Position numbers and translations under genes: made by a program
Notes under the pieces: model-generated
What the model saw: the letters and a program-made list of their open reading frames with translations, nothing else
The model's database searches: none
What the model was told of the DNA's origin: nothing
Assembly: GCA_947579665.1 (NCBI GenBank)
Contig: OX388347.1
Span: 38,076,943-38,140,942 of the forward strand
Direction of reading: 5' to 3'
Length of the DNA stretch: 64,000 nucleotides
From: Sympetrum striolatum
Taxonomy: Eukaryota > Arthropoda > Insecta > Odonata > Libellulidae
Shown: positions 34,243-45,730 of the stretch, piece by piece
Numbering within the stretch: the stretch's first letter is position 1
Layout of the letters: the number at the start of each line of letters is the position of its first letter

Positions 34243-34690
34243 TTTGAATGAAAAAATATGAAATTGCTCGAAGTTTTCGCAAGAGATTTTACTTCATGAT
34301 CACTTTCGTCTCTCGTGGGTCATCTTCAGGATCTAAATTAATCTGCAATATGTTAAATGCGGAAAGCTGTCACTATGTGGAATTGCACCATGGTGCTAGG
34401 AATACACTTTGTAAAAATTCCACAAAAATATAATATATTTCACCAGAACGACCGGTTTCGACTAGTACATAGCCACCTGAAGATGGCTATGTAATAGTAG
34501 AAACCGGTCTTTCCTGTGAAATATATTTTGTGGAGTTTTTACAAATTGTTTTATTCCTAACACTAACCTGAAATCAGTTTCCCCTGAAGATGACTCGAGA
34601 GAGTCGGACCCGGTCGTGAAATAAAATCTCTCTCGGAATCCACAAAATAATTTCATATTCATTTCATTATGGCGTTCCGCCAACTTAAGG
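34243..34690. mobile_element. Nested inverted repeats of Penelope-like terminal units with hammerhead-like cores
   Basis: Inner arms 34393-34476 and 34480-34563 are imperfect reverse complements of about 85 bases. They share GTGYTAGGAATA, TTTGTAAAAAYTCCACAAAA, TATATTTCAC, GACCGGTTTC and ACATAGCCA. Outer arms 34243-34340 and 34570-34660 are also inverted copies (TGAAGATGAC, TGAARTAAAATCTC, AATTTCATAT). Cores: CTGAAGA (34477-34483) with GAAACCGGTC (34500-34509); CTGAAGA (34584-34590) with the perfect stem GACTC-GAGA-GAGTC (34592-34605); and a minus-strand CTGAAGA at 34323-34329. The right end ATGGCGTTCCGCCAA (34669-34683) recurs at 57.70 kb as ATGGCGTTCCACCAA. Penelope-like elements are known to carry inverted terminal arrangements and hammerhead motifs. 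No RT or GIY-YIG coding part is present. Confidence 0.6.
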
Positions 34691-37600
34691 TAGATTTTAT
34701 TGATTATAAGGATTTGGATTTTTAATCCTCCAATTTATAACTCTTGAAGCACAGCTTATTTAGGACTCGCCTAACTAACTTGCATAGCTTATCGACGAGA
34801 AGGGGTTTTTATAGTACGTATAATCAGATTTTCGATAATCTCGTTTAATTTTCATTCACCTTCTATACTTCTTTGATGATTTATTGCTATTATTCTACAA
34901 AATTTTTCTCCGTTAGTTTTTGTTTTCCCTGAGGTATACATAGAAAAAGGTGGCCATTTTATTGATCTTTTGAGTTGTCTGATCGATCGCGCCTGGCCTT
35001 TCCCATTCCTATCTCTATCTTTAACCTACATTCCGATCAAATCTCTGATATAAAGAAATATATACGAATAAGAATATGAATAACAACCATTCAAATTTTC
35101 TTTTTTAGTGGTGAATGTCACTATCGTAAATCACGATTTTCAGGTCAGTATCGCAAAATAATGAAACCCTACTTGTACTACAAAAAACTAAGTTCCAAAC
35201 TGGGAGATTTGATGTATATTCTCTACTGTTGTAATTGATTCATTTCTTTTACAAGCAAAAATTGTTACTTTGAAGAAGATTTTATTAGGCCAGCAAAACC
35301 TCCAAGTTATGTTGTCGAAAATCTTATGAATTGGAATCAGTTATGAAGAATATAGATTTTGTAAGGATTGACGAAAACTTTTGCATATCCTGAAGTATGA
35401 TTATGATTAATAAACTCTCAGTAATAGCATGTTTCCATCCATATTTCTTTCCGTTATCCGTATTTTCTTGTACAGTGATATTTTCAGTCAGTATCTCAGA
35501 TCGTGAACTCCCGAAATATTGAAAATAAACCAAAAGTATGCAAAAGGCTTAAATTTGAATATTTTCGAAAGATTCGAAGCCTACTTTTCATTGATTACGG
35601 TACTTGAAATGAGATATATCGAGATAAATTATACAAAAGTACTTTCTGATGACAAAAATATGAATTTTCGCAACATCTTCAATTAAACTCGAGCTATTGA
35701 CATGAACCTAATATGGATTTGGATGAGCGACTCTAAATTAGAAACGAGACAGAAGCCCATCGTCTTATTCACATCCTTTAAATATTCCGCCACCGCTTGT
35801 CCTTTGATCACCATTTCTACGAACTATTTGAAACCCAATTACTTAAGATTGAAAAAAATTCGTTTCAATCAGCAGAATCTAAGAAGAAACCTGAAAACAC
35901 TGGATGAATGCTGAATGATGGTATGGAACCGAACCCGCAGCACTAAAAATACACCTGGAGTTGGAGCTGAACCTGGAGCTGTAAAAATAACTGGAGCCTT
36001 ACCGTTACTCCAAATCCCTCACCTTCGAAACCCTGTTTTCAGGCAGCATTTATTGCCCTCTACTCCGAACCCAGTACACTTAAAGTCCACGGATCAGCCA
36101 TCGCCAATCTTTGAGGGCTTAATTTCCTCCTATCTTTCCCATGCTTTTCCTCCTTCGTGGCGTTTCTTATCGTCTGCTTCGAGAAAGGGAGCAAGAGAAA
36201 GCGGAGGGAATGAAGAAAAGAAATTGCAAGGACATGTAGATACAAGCGGCTTACTTTTTTTGAACCTTTTTTCCTAGCCTCGTCGTCGGCTCAATGGCTA
36301 GCAACAAAGCAGAGGAAAGAACGGAGGAATGCTCAGGGACCCTAGATTATTATTAATATGCCGCATAGCGCCGGTAGTTTCAAAGGAATTTCGCTCACGT
36401 TATAAAAAAGTGAATCGGTCATCCGCCCGATGCCTACCTTTCTAAGCGTTTTATACATTCCTGCTTTCCATGCAGATTTTTTCTCGGGGTCTTTTTAAAA
36501 TTCATTTTACCTTTTTCGACGGACCTAAATCCCTAGAAGCATGAGTAATGTATTTAGTTCGATTTTTTACTGATATTGCAAATTCAAAGCCGCAACGTTA
36601 ATCCATCTTTATATATATTCTTTAATTTTATAGCGGCTTCAGTTTTTTAAGCTATATTTTGAGTAAAACTAGTTCGAGGAGAGTGTGACTCGTAAACTGT
36701 AGTACGAGGAAAATGATTTTCTTCCTTATCTCAGGACAAGATTCATGTTAGGATGTTGAGGATAAATTTATATCATCCTTTAATTATTATCAGAATAAGC
36801 TGGTAATAATTATGAAATTAAAACGAAGGACAAAAATTTCATGAAGAATACCATTAATTCTTAGCTTCTTAATATGAATCCAAAACTTTTACCATTCTAA
36901 GATTCCATGCTTCTGCAAATTTACAGCTATGGTAATAAATTATGTGTATAAGTTTGTCCTAAAGTTATAAAGAATTTTTTATCGATACCGCAGTCACTAA
37001 GGCATAATTATAAATTAGGCAGCTAATTATATTTCTATGTATAGATATGGAGATAAAGCACGTTTTCGTCTTCTCATTGACTTTTCATTGAAAAGCAGTC
37101 TCCGATTTCACCTTCAGAATCCGAGCGATTAGCAAGAAAAGCCCTCAAGAAAAATTGATCTCTTAAATATTATTGGATAGGAATATTTTACGCTTATCCT
37201 CTAAAATCGAAATTTCCGTATTTAAAATATAAAGATATTTTGATGTCAATTTAGGAGCCTCATCAATAATAATTTTTTTCGAAATCCTGTGAATTTTTCC
37301 TATGTTAAATTAAAGAATTTCTAAGAATACAGTTATTCCGCTGCTTATGAAAATTTAGTTCGCGCGATCCAGGGAGAGAGAAATATACTGACCTATCGCT
37401 AACATTTTTCTTAGAAATGGAAATTGCGAAATTAAAATATCAATTTAATGACAAATTTTGTGATTTGCACAAAACAATTTGCTTCTCCGCATACATTATC
37501 TGCAACGAAAATACCCATCCAAAAATACGAAAAATTTGTAAACTTGCCTAATTCAAGTAGTTATGATTGTTCCACGTGTGCTTGTTTAGTAGAATATAAA

Positions 37601-37789
37601 AAAATTGTCCTCAATTTAATGTTTGAAATTCCACCAAATATCGCTCTTAGCCGTACATTTTAATCAAACAACATTACAGGAACGGACAGATTGAAAGGTT
37701 TAAAAATATCTGCAGAAATCCTAATGCTGGAAAATACGGCACACAAGGAAAAGTCTTTTGCTCGCAGTCGGCATCATCCAGCTTTGATG
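34691..37789. other. No gene seen; small CTGGAG-type repeat near 35.95 kb
   Basis: AT-rich and stop-rich. 35951-35999 contains three CTGGAG-type words (CTGGAGTTGGAGCTGAACC, then CTGGAGCTG and ACTGGAGCC) inside a 120-residue open frame (35915-36277) that shows no known domain. Not called as a gene. Confidence 0.45.
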
Positions 37790-37995
37790 AGCATGAAGGA
37801 GAACTTCGAAGCGAGAGACAAGATTGAGAGTAGAGTGTGCAGAAATTGTTAGAAGAAAATTGGTTCGCGGAAATATCGAATGAAATATCGAAAGGTGATC
37901 TAGAAAAGGGGAAAGTAATGAAGGAAATTTAGAGCAGAAGATGTGAAATGAAGAGAGAGAGAGGGTCAATTAAGGGATAAAGGAAAATGGTAGGA
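37790..37995 (+). other. Purine-rich tract
   Basis: G/A-rich + strand of about 200 bases, ending in GAGAGAGAGAGG. Confidence 0.55.
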
Positions 37996-38175
37996 ACGTG
38001 GGTGTCAGTAGATACTTATGAACCAAGGCAACCAACCGTGATAGTTTATCTTCTGCTTTTCGCTCCAGTTCAATGAAAAGAACCATATTTTGGTTTAGTT
38101 CCGCTTTCGAACTTTCGGCAAATACCGAACCGATTTTTTCGCTCCGCGCATCATACTGTATGCTTTCGAAAGTTT

Positions 38176-38310
38176 GGTAGTGTTCTTAAAAGTGCTTTGA
38201 CAGTTTGTCAATCAGATACGACAGGTCTTTTCGAATATGGGCTTCCACCGGGAACCGAACCCAGTGCTTCAAAGCCGAACGCGCTGCCCACATGGCTAAC
38301 CGGGAGCACC
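38176..38310 (-). mobile_element. tRNA-derived SINE, family A
   Basis: Read on the minus strand: GGTGCTCCCGGTTAGCCATG (A-box-like TTAGCCATGTGGG), GGGCAGCGCGTTCGGC, then GGGTTCGGTTCCCGG (B box) and AAGCCCATATTCGAAAAG. The body then contains CAAAGCACTTTTAAGAACAC, which aligns with GTCGAAGCATTTTTAACAATAC in the 40.4 kb copy. The acceptor stem is imperfect, so this is not a tRNA gene. It is the best-preserved head outside the 40.44 kb copy. Confidence 0.8.
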
Positions 38311-40299
38311 TTTCGAAAGATTGATTTTGGAATATTCAGCAGCACTAAATCTAGTTAAATTTTGGAATTAAACTTTTTATATTTATTATGCACGTGAAAT
38401 ATTCTCATAATTCAAGATCAGGTTATACTGTGAACGTCAAATAATTATGTAGTCACTAGTCAGTGTTACATGTTTTCAGTATATACGCCATTTCATATAT
38501 TTTCTATTCCTATTCACGTATGATGATAATTTTAAGAAGAGAAAATCGAAGCGAAATAAATATTTCTTTTCATTCCAGTTCAAAAATTTTAAGTATTTTG
38601 TTTGGGTTGACTTTTTACCCCAGCAGAAGTAATTTTTTTCCGATCTCGGTTTTAGGTTCGATTCTTTGATAAGCTTCCGAAAGCTTGATTAAAATGTGTG
38701 AAGTGGAAGGTCGAGAATAATTTAGAAGACCTTTAAACGTTAAATTTGTAGTTTAATTTCTACTTTAATTAAATGGCTATAGGCAAGCTAGTTGGCCCGC
38801 GAATGAGCACTATGAAATTTATTATTTTCGTAACTTTTACTAGTTTTATGTTGTAATTTGATGTCTGTAAGTTGTTTAGTATCTTTTATGAAACACCGTG
38901 GTATCATAATAAATTTATAAAATCGCATTAAATTTAGGAGACACATGTCTTTGTTTTATCATTTGTGTTATTTATTTACTTAATTTACCATAGATTCAAA
39001 AATCCTCCACAGGAATTCATTATTAAGTATTCTTTGTAGTGGAACATTCCTTCCGATTTTTATGAATTCTGTGTATTTGCTAAACGTGTGAAAATTCGAG
39101 AGAGATAAGTTTCGACTTATCTACTTTTCATTTTTATGTAAATCATCTTGATAAAATATCCACGAGGCTCAAAAAAAGGAGTGCTGTTGGAGGAAAGGTC
39201 AGTTCGGGTCGCTGGTGTAACGTTACCCCGAGGAGGGAGGAAACAGTCGTAGATAACATACAATGGATAAAGAGGAGGTTTAGATAAGGGCTGAAGTATA
39301 GAACGAGATACAAATAGCATGTGGGAGTAGATAATGGAAAGACGGAGAGTGAAGATACGCGGAAAGAGTAAAAGGAAAGTAGAAGGAATTCTGTAAAGGT
39401 TGAAGGTCGTGGTTGGAGTTGCGAGGATCGAAATTAGAGAGGAAATGGAAGCTGGCTCAGGAAACGGTTGCCAGGAGACAAGAATGTAATAACCTCAAGA
39501 ATAATAGTGATTTTATATATTTCAGTCGCAATTTTACGTTGTTTAATTTGAATTTTTTAAGTGGTATAGCATTCTACCAGGGGGTCCTGATTTAAATCGT
39601 TGGTTGAACCACTTTGAGGAACTCCATAATTACATTTCTCATCCTTGTTACTGTTTTATTTACGTAGATATATCATACCATTAATTAGTCTAAGTAACGT
39701 GGTTTTCCAACTTATTCTGCTAAATGGCTACATTAAAAATTTTAGTAAACACCTGAGCTAAAGATCACTTCTTGAATAAGACTAACATTCTCCAGTACAT
39801 ATATTCATATTTTCACGACATCATAGTTGCCCAAATTATTTCAGCCAAAAAGCACATATCTGTGAACAAATACTCGATTACGAAATTAGAATTATGCGCA
39901 CAGAATAACTAGCTATTCTGTATATTAATGAAGTTGTTTTACTTTAAATTAATTTTAATAGATGATTGCATCAGGTTTCAATATTCTGCGCTGATTTATC
40001 GAAGTATACACATTTCTGATCTAGAAATGAAATACCAAACCTCGAGAAAAATTTCCAAACCATTCTTGGGCCGCATTATGATTCGTGTACCCTATGTTGA
40101 TATGCAATATTAGATCACTTACAGGTATTACAACTAATATTTTAATTTATCTCAATTATATTTTAAAATAATAATTACGATATAAGGGAATGGTGAGTCA
40201 TTGAAAAGTTATAACCATCATTTTGCTCTTATATGAAACTGAAGATGACGAAAATCTTGATTTACAGAGAAATCATAGGCTACCTTTTGTTGACGCTGC
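38311..40299. other. No gene seen; purine-rich tract 39.16-39.48 kb
   Basis: AT-rich apart from a G/A-rich + strand at about 39160-39480. No motif-bearing ORF. Confidence 0.5.
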
Positions 40300-40441
40300 C
40301 CACATTGAGCTAAATTCCTCAATTGCTACTTTTCCTTGCTCTTCAAGGAAGAACATGCTATTCATTAATTTTACTGACCTGAAACTCCAATTTTTAAAAT
40401 AATCGTTTTGTAAACATCTTCATGCTAGTGTGCTCTCCGAG

Positions 40442-40572
40442 GGCTCCTGGATGTACTAGTGGTCACTGCGCCCACTTCATGGAAAGCGGTCCCGGGTTCA
40501 ATTCCCGGTAGGAGCCCATGTACGAAACAACTTACATAGTCGAAGCATTTTTAACAATACTACTACTATATG
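40442..40572 (+). mobile_element. tRNA-derived SINE, family A (intact-looking tRNA head)
   Basis: A perfect 7-bp acceptor-like stem GGCTCCT (40442-40448) / AGGAGCC (40510-40516) encloses the T-arm CCGGG-TTCAATT-CCCGG. The head is followed by CATGTACGAAACAAC and GAAGCATTTTTAACAATAC, then a short TAC/TAT tail. The A-box and anticodon region are degenerate, and the conserved body shows it is a SINE rather than a tRNA gene. The stem may allow tRNA-like folding of the SINE RNA. Confidence 0.8.
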
Positions 40573-40979
40573 AAGTAAAAATATAATTGTTAGATAAATC
40601 TAAATCTTGGGCTATATTCCACAATACTCTTACTTTTCTTTTTCCTTCAGAGAAGAGCATGTTAATTGATATTTTTTACTCGATACTCCAGGATAGTGAA
40701 CTTTTAGAACTAATCGTGCTTTAAGCTCCTTCATGCTATTCTATTCGCCGAGTAAGCCCACACAGAAAATCGATGACATTCTTTATAAAATTGACCTCAG
40801 TTGGGATCCATATCGATTGGGAATGATCCGAAAATACCAACTATAGCATTTAGGAAAGAAAGAAATATCGATTTCTATCGAAGTATAGCAGGAGTAAGCC
40901 CCCCAGATATTCGGATGGTTCGATCACCTCTGAATTCGGCTCATTTGCCTTCGGTGCGTGCATCCGTTACTTCTGTCTT

Positions 40980-41410
40980 CAAGGAGGAACCCGCATCATT
41001 AACAGTATGGACACGGAGGATGGAAGGAGGGAAGACATAGCGAAGCAAACACGCAAAGCAAGAGAAGGCATGGAAGGGATAATGTACGAGAGGATAGAAA
41101 ATGCGGGATATGAGAGTGGAACGGGGTAAGTAGCGATAGATAAGAGGGAATTTACCGTCGAGAGAAAGGATGAGGGCGGTGGAAGTGGAGCGTGTGGAAG
41201 AGCGAAGCTGTAGGTAGTTAAAGAGAGGGGAAACAAGGGTACATAAGAGGGGAGGTACAGGGATAATGGGTGGGAGTTGAGTGGTGGGGGTCCGAAGATA
41301 TATATGTAATTAAGACCGGAGTGGGATGAGGAGGGGGGAATACAAATGGCAGTGCGGAGGAGAGGGAGGGGCAATGGAAAGAGACTAAGAAGAGAAAAAA
41401 GATCAGAGGG
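40980..41410 (+). other. Purine-rich tract
   Basis: A G/A-rich + strand of about 430 bases (gaagacatagcgaagc, gtaagtagcgatag, gaggaggggggaatac). Its right end is homologous to the purine tract starting at 42.24 kb. The 131-residue minus-strand frame is a bias artefact. Confidence 0.65.
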
Positions 41411-41530
41411 ATTTGAGTAGAAAGAACTAAATTAAAAGCAAAAGAATTAGTACTAGTAATGATAGTAATACATCAACAGATGGGCATGTAATATGAACTT
41501 TTTGATGAGTACATAGTTCCATATTATTAG

Positions 41531-41880
41531 TATCGGCCTGCTCCTGTTTCAGAGAAGAACAAGATCGTCCTCTATTGGGATATACCTGTCATAACCGATA
41601 AAACCATCAATTACAACAGACCAGATATATTGTTAATTCATAATGCCAGCAAAACCGCAATTATCATTGATTTGGCTATAATATTGTTTTATAACATACG
41701 AAGAGTGGATATGGAAGAGCATGCGTGGGAATAAAAAGATATCTAAAATTTGCTTTAGGTCCAGGTCATCCCATTGGTAATACCTGTCGATAGATTGGTG
41801 TTCAACGATTTTAGTAAAATTATGGGGAAACTTGGATTAGAGGATAACACTATCTACGCAGCTCAGAATTATATAGTATA
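41531..41880 (+). pseudogene. LINE relic: restriction-like endonuclease domain (R2/R4/NeSL type)
   Basis: One frame from 41531 reads YRPAPVSEKNKIVLYWDIPV, then ITDKTINYNRPDILL, NASKTAIIIDLA and NIRRVDMEE. After in-frame stops it continues VQVIPLVIPVDRLVF and IMGKLGLEDNTIYAAQN, then stop. This is the conserved C-terminal restriction-like endonuclease region of site-specific-type non-LTR retrotransposons, a PD-(D/E)XK fold. It carries the RPD motif (PD at 41621-41626) and the downstream ID (41666-41671), followed by the usual 'VIPLV...LGL' tail. The enzyme nicks target DNA for target-primed reverse transcription. At least three stops and a deletion after DMEEHAWE make it dead. The RT domain is absent. 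Confidence 0.75.
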
Positions 41881-42064
41881 GTATTTATCAGTTAATCGTG
41901 CTTTTACCACCGTTATGCTGTTCTATCCGCCGACCAAGCCCAGAAAGAAAATCAATAATATTCGTTATGAAATTGTCAACAGTTAGGGTTGATATTGATT
42001 GTAAAATATTCGAAAATACCAACTATACCGTTTAGAAACGAAATAAATATTGATTTATTTCTAG

Positions 42065-42165
42065 GGCACCCGGAACCATGTAGGCAGCGCGTTCGACTTT
42101 GGTGAAAGTGATACCGGGTTCGATTCCCGGTGGGAGTACATATATAAAACAGTATTACTACTGAT
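42065..42165 (+). mobile_element. tRNA-derived SINE, family A
   Basis: GGCACCCGGAACCATGTAGG, CAGCGCGTTCGACTTTGG, a short insertion, then ACCGGGTTCGATTCCCGGTG (B box) and GGGAGTACATATATAAAAC, with ACAGTATTACTACTG as the body end. The body is shortened relative to the 40.44 kb copy. The 192-residue minus-strand frame (41976-42554) reads backwards through this SINE and the purine tract and is not a gene. Confidence 0.75.
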
Positions 42166-42224
42166 ATATTTATATATATGCCAATAAGATATTTTTTAAA
42201 GATCAAAGTAGGATATAGAGAGGG

Positions 42225-42700
42225 AATATATATTAATAAGTAGTAAAGGAGAGAGAGAGTGGCAATGGGAAAGAAACCGAGAAAGAGCAAAAAGATGAGA
42301 GTAATTTGAGAGGAAAGACTTGAATCGAAAGCAGAAGAGGAGGAAATGAGGGAAGGATGGAAGCAATGGGAAAGAAATGATAATAATAGTGGAGAAACGG
42401 AAAACAAAACCGAACGAAGAAAAAAGGGAAAAATTGCTGCTCGGAAGGAATTATTTCGGTGATATTTTTGGAGCCGAGAAAAGGCGAGGAAGGAAACGTA
42501 GTTAAAGAAAAGGAATAAACGAGACAGTGAGTTAGAGGAAGGCAATGTGTGCATTCACTTCTTCCCGCGAAATAATTCAGGAAGCAGTACAGGGAAAGAA
42601 GAGGGAAGAAATTAATTAAAAGATAGAAAGAAGAGGGAGATATGAAAAGGAAAGAAGGGAGATGGGGAAGGAGGAGATGAAGAAATCGCAGGAGATTTGA
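42225..42700 (+). other. Purine-rich tract
   Basis: About 475 bases with a G/A-rich + strand, partly homologous to 41.37-41.45 kb. The 192- and 200-residue minus-strand frames here are Leu/Ser/Phe/Pro-rich artefacts of the bias. Confidence 0.65.
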
Positions 42701-44010
42701 TGTAGATGGAAGGAGACCTGTAATTAACGGGGATGTCGTATATAGATTGCTCGTGTAATAGAAGATAAAAATTAGTGGGAAAATAAAGAGATAGACCCGC
42801 CGGAATTTCCAGCGAAATAAGTAAGGGGCGAACATATTAAGGTCTCAAAACATATACGGAGGAAACAGCAAAGATATTATTTCGCCGCTCGTAAATTAGA
42901 AATATTATATTCCTTAATGAAATATGGCTCCACTTCCTTAGGAAAGCCATAAGACACGCAATTACTTATGAAAATATTCTTAAATTTTCCGGAGATATTT
43001 TGTTGGATAGTGTTCCACCATGTTTTCTCGCTATTAGGTATTTTTTATTATAGTCAAGTATTATTTCAGTATTTATTCTCTTTCAAACTGTAATGAAAAT
43101 TCTTTTGTTAGGATTTGCAGTGAACTTTAAATTACTTTTAAAGGGACATTTACTTTTGTTGTCTTTTTCTTTTATAAGTTATAGACTTTTGTACATACTT
43201 TCATGGAGAAAGATAACACTTACACTATATTTTCTACTATGTATCGTTGGCAATTTTAGGTATTAGTCGGAATCGATGCTCATTTTGTTCCTTCTTCTTC
43301 AATAAGGATCATATTTTCTGTGTTACAAAAGTGCTATCAGATGATAGAAGCATGACAGCAAATCTCAGTCTTTACGTTTTTGTTGGGAAAAATTACTGAT
43401 CACAGAAATTCTAGGCATGTCTTCCTGCGTTTACCTTATTCGTTAAAAATGATACGTATTTTTATAAAAACGTCCTAATATATATATATTATATTACCAT
43501 AACCTACATTTTTAAATCAGAGTTTAATACTGCCAATAATCTTATGAATCAGTACAAGAAACATATCTTAGCCACACATCGATATGCATGTATGTGTAAC
43601 GAGTTTGCCTTTAATGGAAAAGTATTTCATTAACATTTTTATACCTACTCAAGATATACTCTCGTTTCTCAAGGTGAATGTGAGGTAAAATATGCTACTC
43701 TTCTAAAATCTCAAAATTTGAATAGCATTAATACGCTAGAGTTCTCAATTTTTGTACGTTAAATAAAATTTATAATAATACCTCTACCTATGATTCACTA
43801 GTGTGGCTCTATATTCTATTTCCAATCTCAGCTGCACCATAGTCTGTTTGACCTTATATAGTTTAGGTTCTCTAATTTGTTAAATAATACCTACAGTTAT
43901 GTGCTAAAGTGTTTTCTGATAATTTCGTTACGGAAGATGAGTTATTGAGATGTAAATAAATAAGTTAAGTCGTTTTGTGCTGCAAGCTATTGTTTGCTGC
44001 TAGAGGAGGT
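42701..44010. other. AT-rich DNA, no gene seen
   Basis: No feature recognised beyond an AT dinucleotide run near 43480. Confidence 0.55.
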
Positions 44011-44110
44011 ATAGAATAGAATAGAATAGAGTTTATCAAGTCCTTTACAAAGGTTTAGATACCGTTTAAAATTGATATCAAAAGTATAAAAAGAAACATT
44101 TAAATATAAC
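44011..44110 (-). mobile_element. LINE 3' end with (TTCTA)n tail
   Basis: On the minus strand, CCTTTGTAAAGGACTTGATAAAC is followed by (TCTAT)n, the ATAGA run at 44011-44030 on +. A unique sequence ending in a short tandem pentamer is the typical terminus of several LINE families. AT-rich sequence up to about 44.4 kb may be its 3' UTR. No protein residue pattern could be read, and the upstream boundary is unknown. Confidence 0.55.
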
Positions 44111-45730
44111 AATATTCCTTTCGTTTATAGTTAACAATATTTAAATTCAGTATAAGGAAAAATAAAAATAATAATAGAAATATTTAACTCTAGAAATGGG
44201 CTTTTAAGAAAAACATACGTAAATATTAGCACAAATAAATAATATTGCCTAGTAAATATAGTACAAAGTTAAGATAAACGCCTTAAGTTTGGCACAAGTT
44301 ATTTGTAAGAGACAAACAGATTATATTCTGATAATGAACAGAACTATTGACTGAATATGGTAAAATGTGTCAAGAAACGCAAATGGTCCAACATAAACTA
44401 AGAGTTGGATTGATTGAGTACTGTGCGATTACAAGTATCAGGAAATAGTACGTTGTTGCGAATCTCCGCAGCTGCATCCTCTCTTTCCCTGAGTTTCTTA
44501 GCGACAAAGGAAAACGTCGCGGAAGGAGATAGGTGTCTGCCCCATCCCCTTCTCTTCTATGTCTTGCGTCTTTCTCCAATCCCCCCTCCCCTTGCAAAGG
44601 ATGTCAATTATTCAAGTGAACCTCCTCGCACACTCACTAGGAGGGATTTGACGCCGGAACTGTCGCGCGCAGAAGTCTACGACTTTTAAGAGGGAAGGAT
44701 GTAAGTTGTTAAAAAAAGAAACATTGGGGCGAAGTTTGGAAGTTTCATTTTATACGTACCCTCCTCCCTACCTATAAACATGGTAAATTAGTTGTCTCGA
44801 TTCATCAACATTGAGAGGTATTTTTTCTGTTACGCATGGTAGTATATTTAATTATTTTTTCTTTTTAGTGCTCGTTCTCCGGAGTAATCTTGGGCCATAT
44901 CGTTGTCGAGTACTTTTATGTTGGCCTTGTAAAACAGCTTGTTATGTATAATCAGATATCATTTGGTCCAACTTACGTGAATTGAGTACGTTGATGCGGG
45001 GAGATTTTGCCATACTCCGTTCTTATGCTCAAGATTTTGGTTGGGTATTTTAATCTTTGATAACTTCACTCAAAATAATCCATCGCGGTCAACTAAAAAT
45101 TTAAATTTTACCAGAGAAAAATTATATAAAATTGTATATGTATTTTTTACCAGCAAACGTGACTGCTGTTTTAGATTTTACACATATTATGTTTATGAAT
45201 ACTTGAATTAACAAATTTCAGTCTAGATCTAGGGTATCTTATGCTGTTTACTGTTTATTATCTGCTTATGAATATTGTTTCCGCATTATCGGTATTGTTT
45301 TCATCTAGAAAGCCTATGTCGTAAAGATATGAACCACCATGTACCCCCGTCCCATATGCAATTCAATATATACGCAAATATTGCTTTGTCCATATCTCGT
45401 ATACCTACAGAGTTTGCTTTAGCTCTTAAGATTTTGAATATTGGTGTAAGACCTGATTTATTTTTAACTCGATCTTTATGAACAACCTCCGTATCCGTTA
45501 ATTGCGTTTACATTAAATAATATTTTATATTATATTCTTTCCTTTCTTTTTTACTGTATAAGTCTCTTATCATACTTGGAGTAAATAACAATCAATGAAG
45601 CGACATTTCGCAGATAAATATGACATGATCGAAAATGATTTCTCGGTTTTAATTACAACCGCATAATTTCTCAGGTATTTTGAATTACTTAAATAGAATT
45701 TTACTTCCTAATATCTTCATTTTTTTGCAT
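44111..45730. other. No gene seen
   Basis: AT-rich, with a GC-richer patch at about 44.4-44.7 kb that is open on both strands (91 and 75 residues) without recognisable domains. Confidence 0.5.

Larger units (their letters stand above)
40300..42340 (+). repeat. Local repeat cluster: duplicated unit with purine tract and SINEs
   Basis: About 40700-40880 and 41890-42064 align. They share AATCGTGCTTT, ATGCT.TTCTAT, GCCCA.A.AGAAAATC and GAAAATACCAACTATA, with TTTAGRAAMGAAA and AATATYGATT following. About 40395-40440 is a third, shorter match (AATCGTTTTGTAAACATC, TTCATGCT). Downstream, 41371-41445 (GGCAATGGAAAGAGAC, AGAGGGATTTGAG, AAAGCAAAAGAA) matches 42262-42335 (GGCAATGGGAAAGAAACC, GAGTAATTTGAG, AAAGCAGAAGAG). 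The purine-rich DNA is therefore part of the duplicated unit. SINEs at 40.44 and 42.07 kb and a LINE relic at 41.5-41.9 kb sit within or between copies. Confidence 0.65.

Noticed and set aside
40442..40516. Possible genuine tRNA gene with perfect 7-bp acceptor stem
   Set aside because: The D and anticodon arms do not fold as a tRNA, and the downstream body is shared with other family A SINE copies.
41976..42554. 192-residue minus-strand ORF containing TGNRTRYHF
   Set aside because: It reads backwards through a family A SINE and then a purine tract. There is no protein family signal.
42233..42835. 200-residue hydrophobic minus-strand ORF resembling a multi-pass membrane protein
   Set aside because: The Leu/Ser/Phe/Pro content comes from a polypyrimidine template strand. 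There is no consistent helix spacing or conserved residue.
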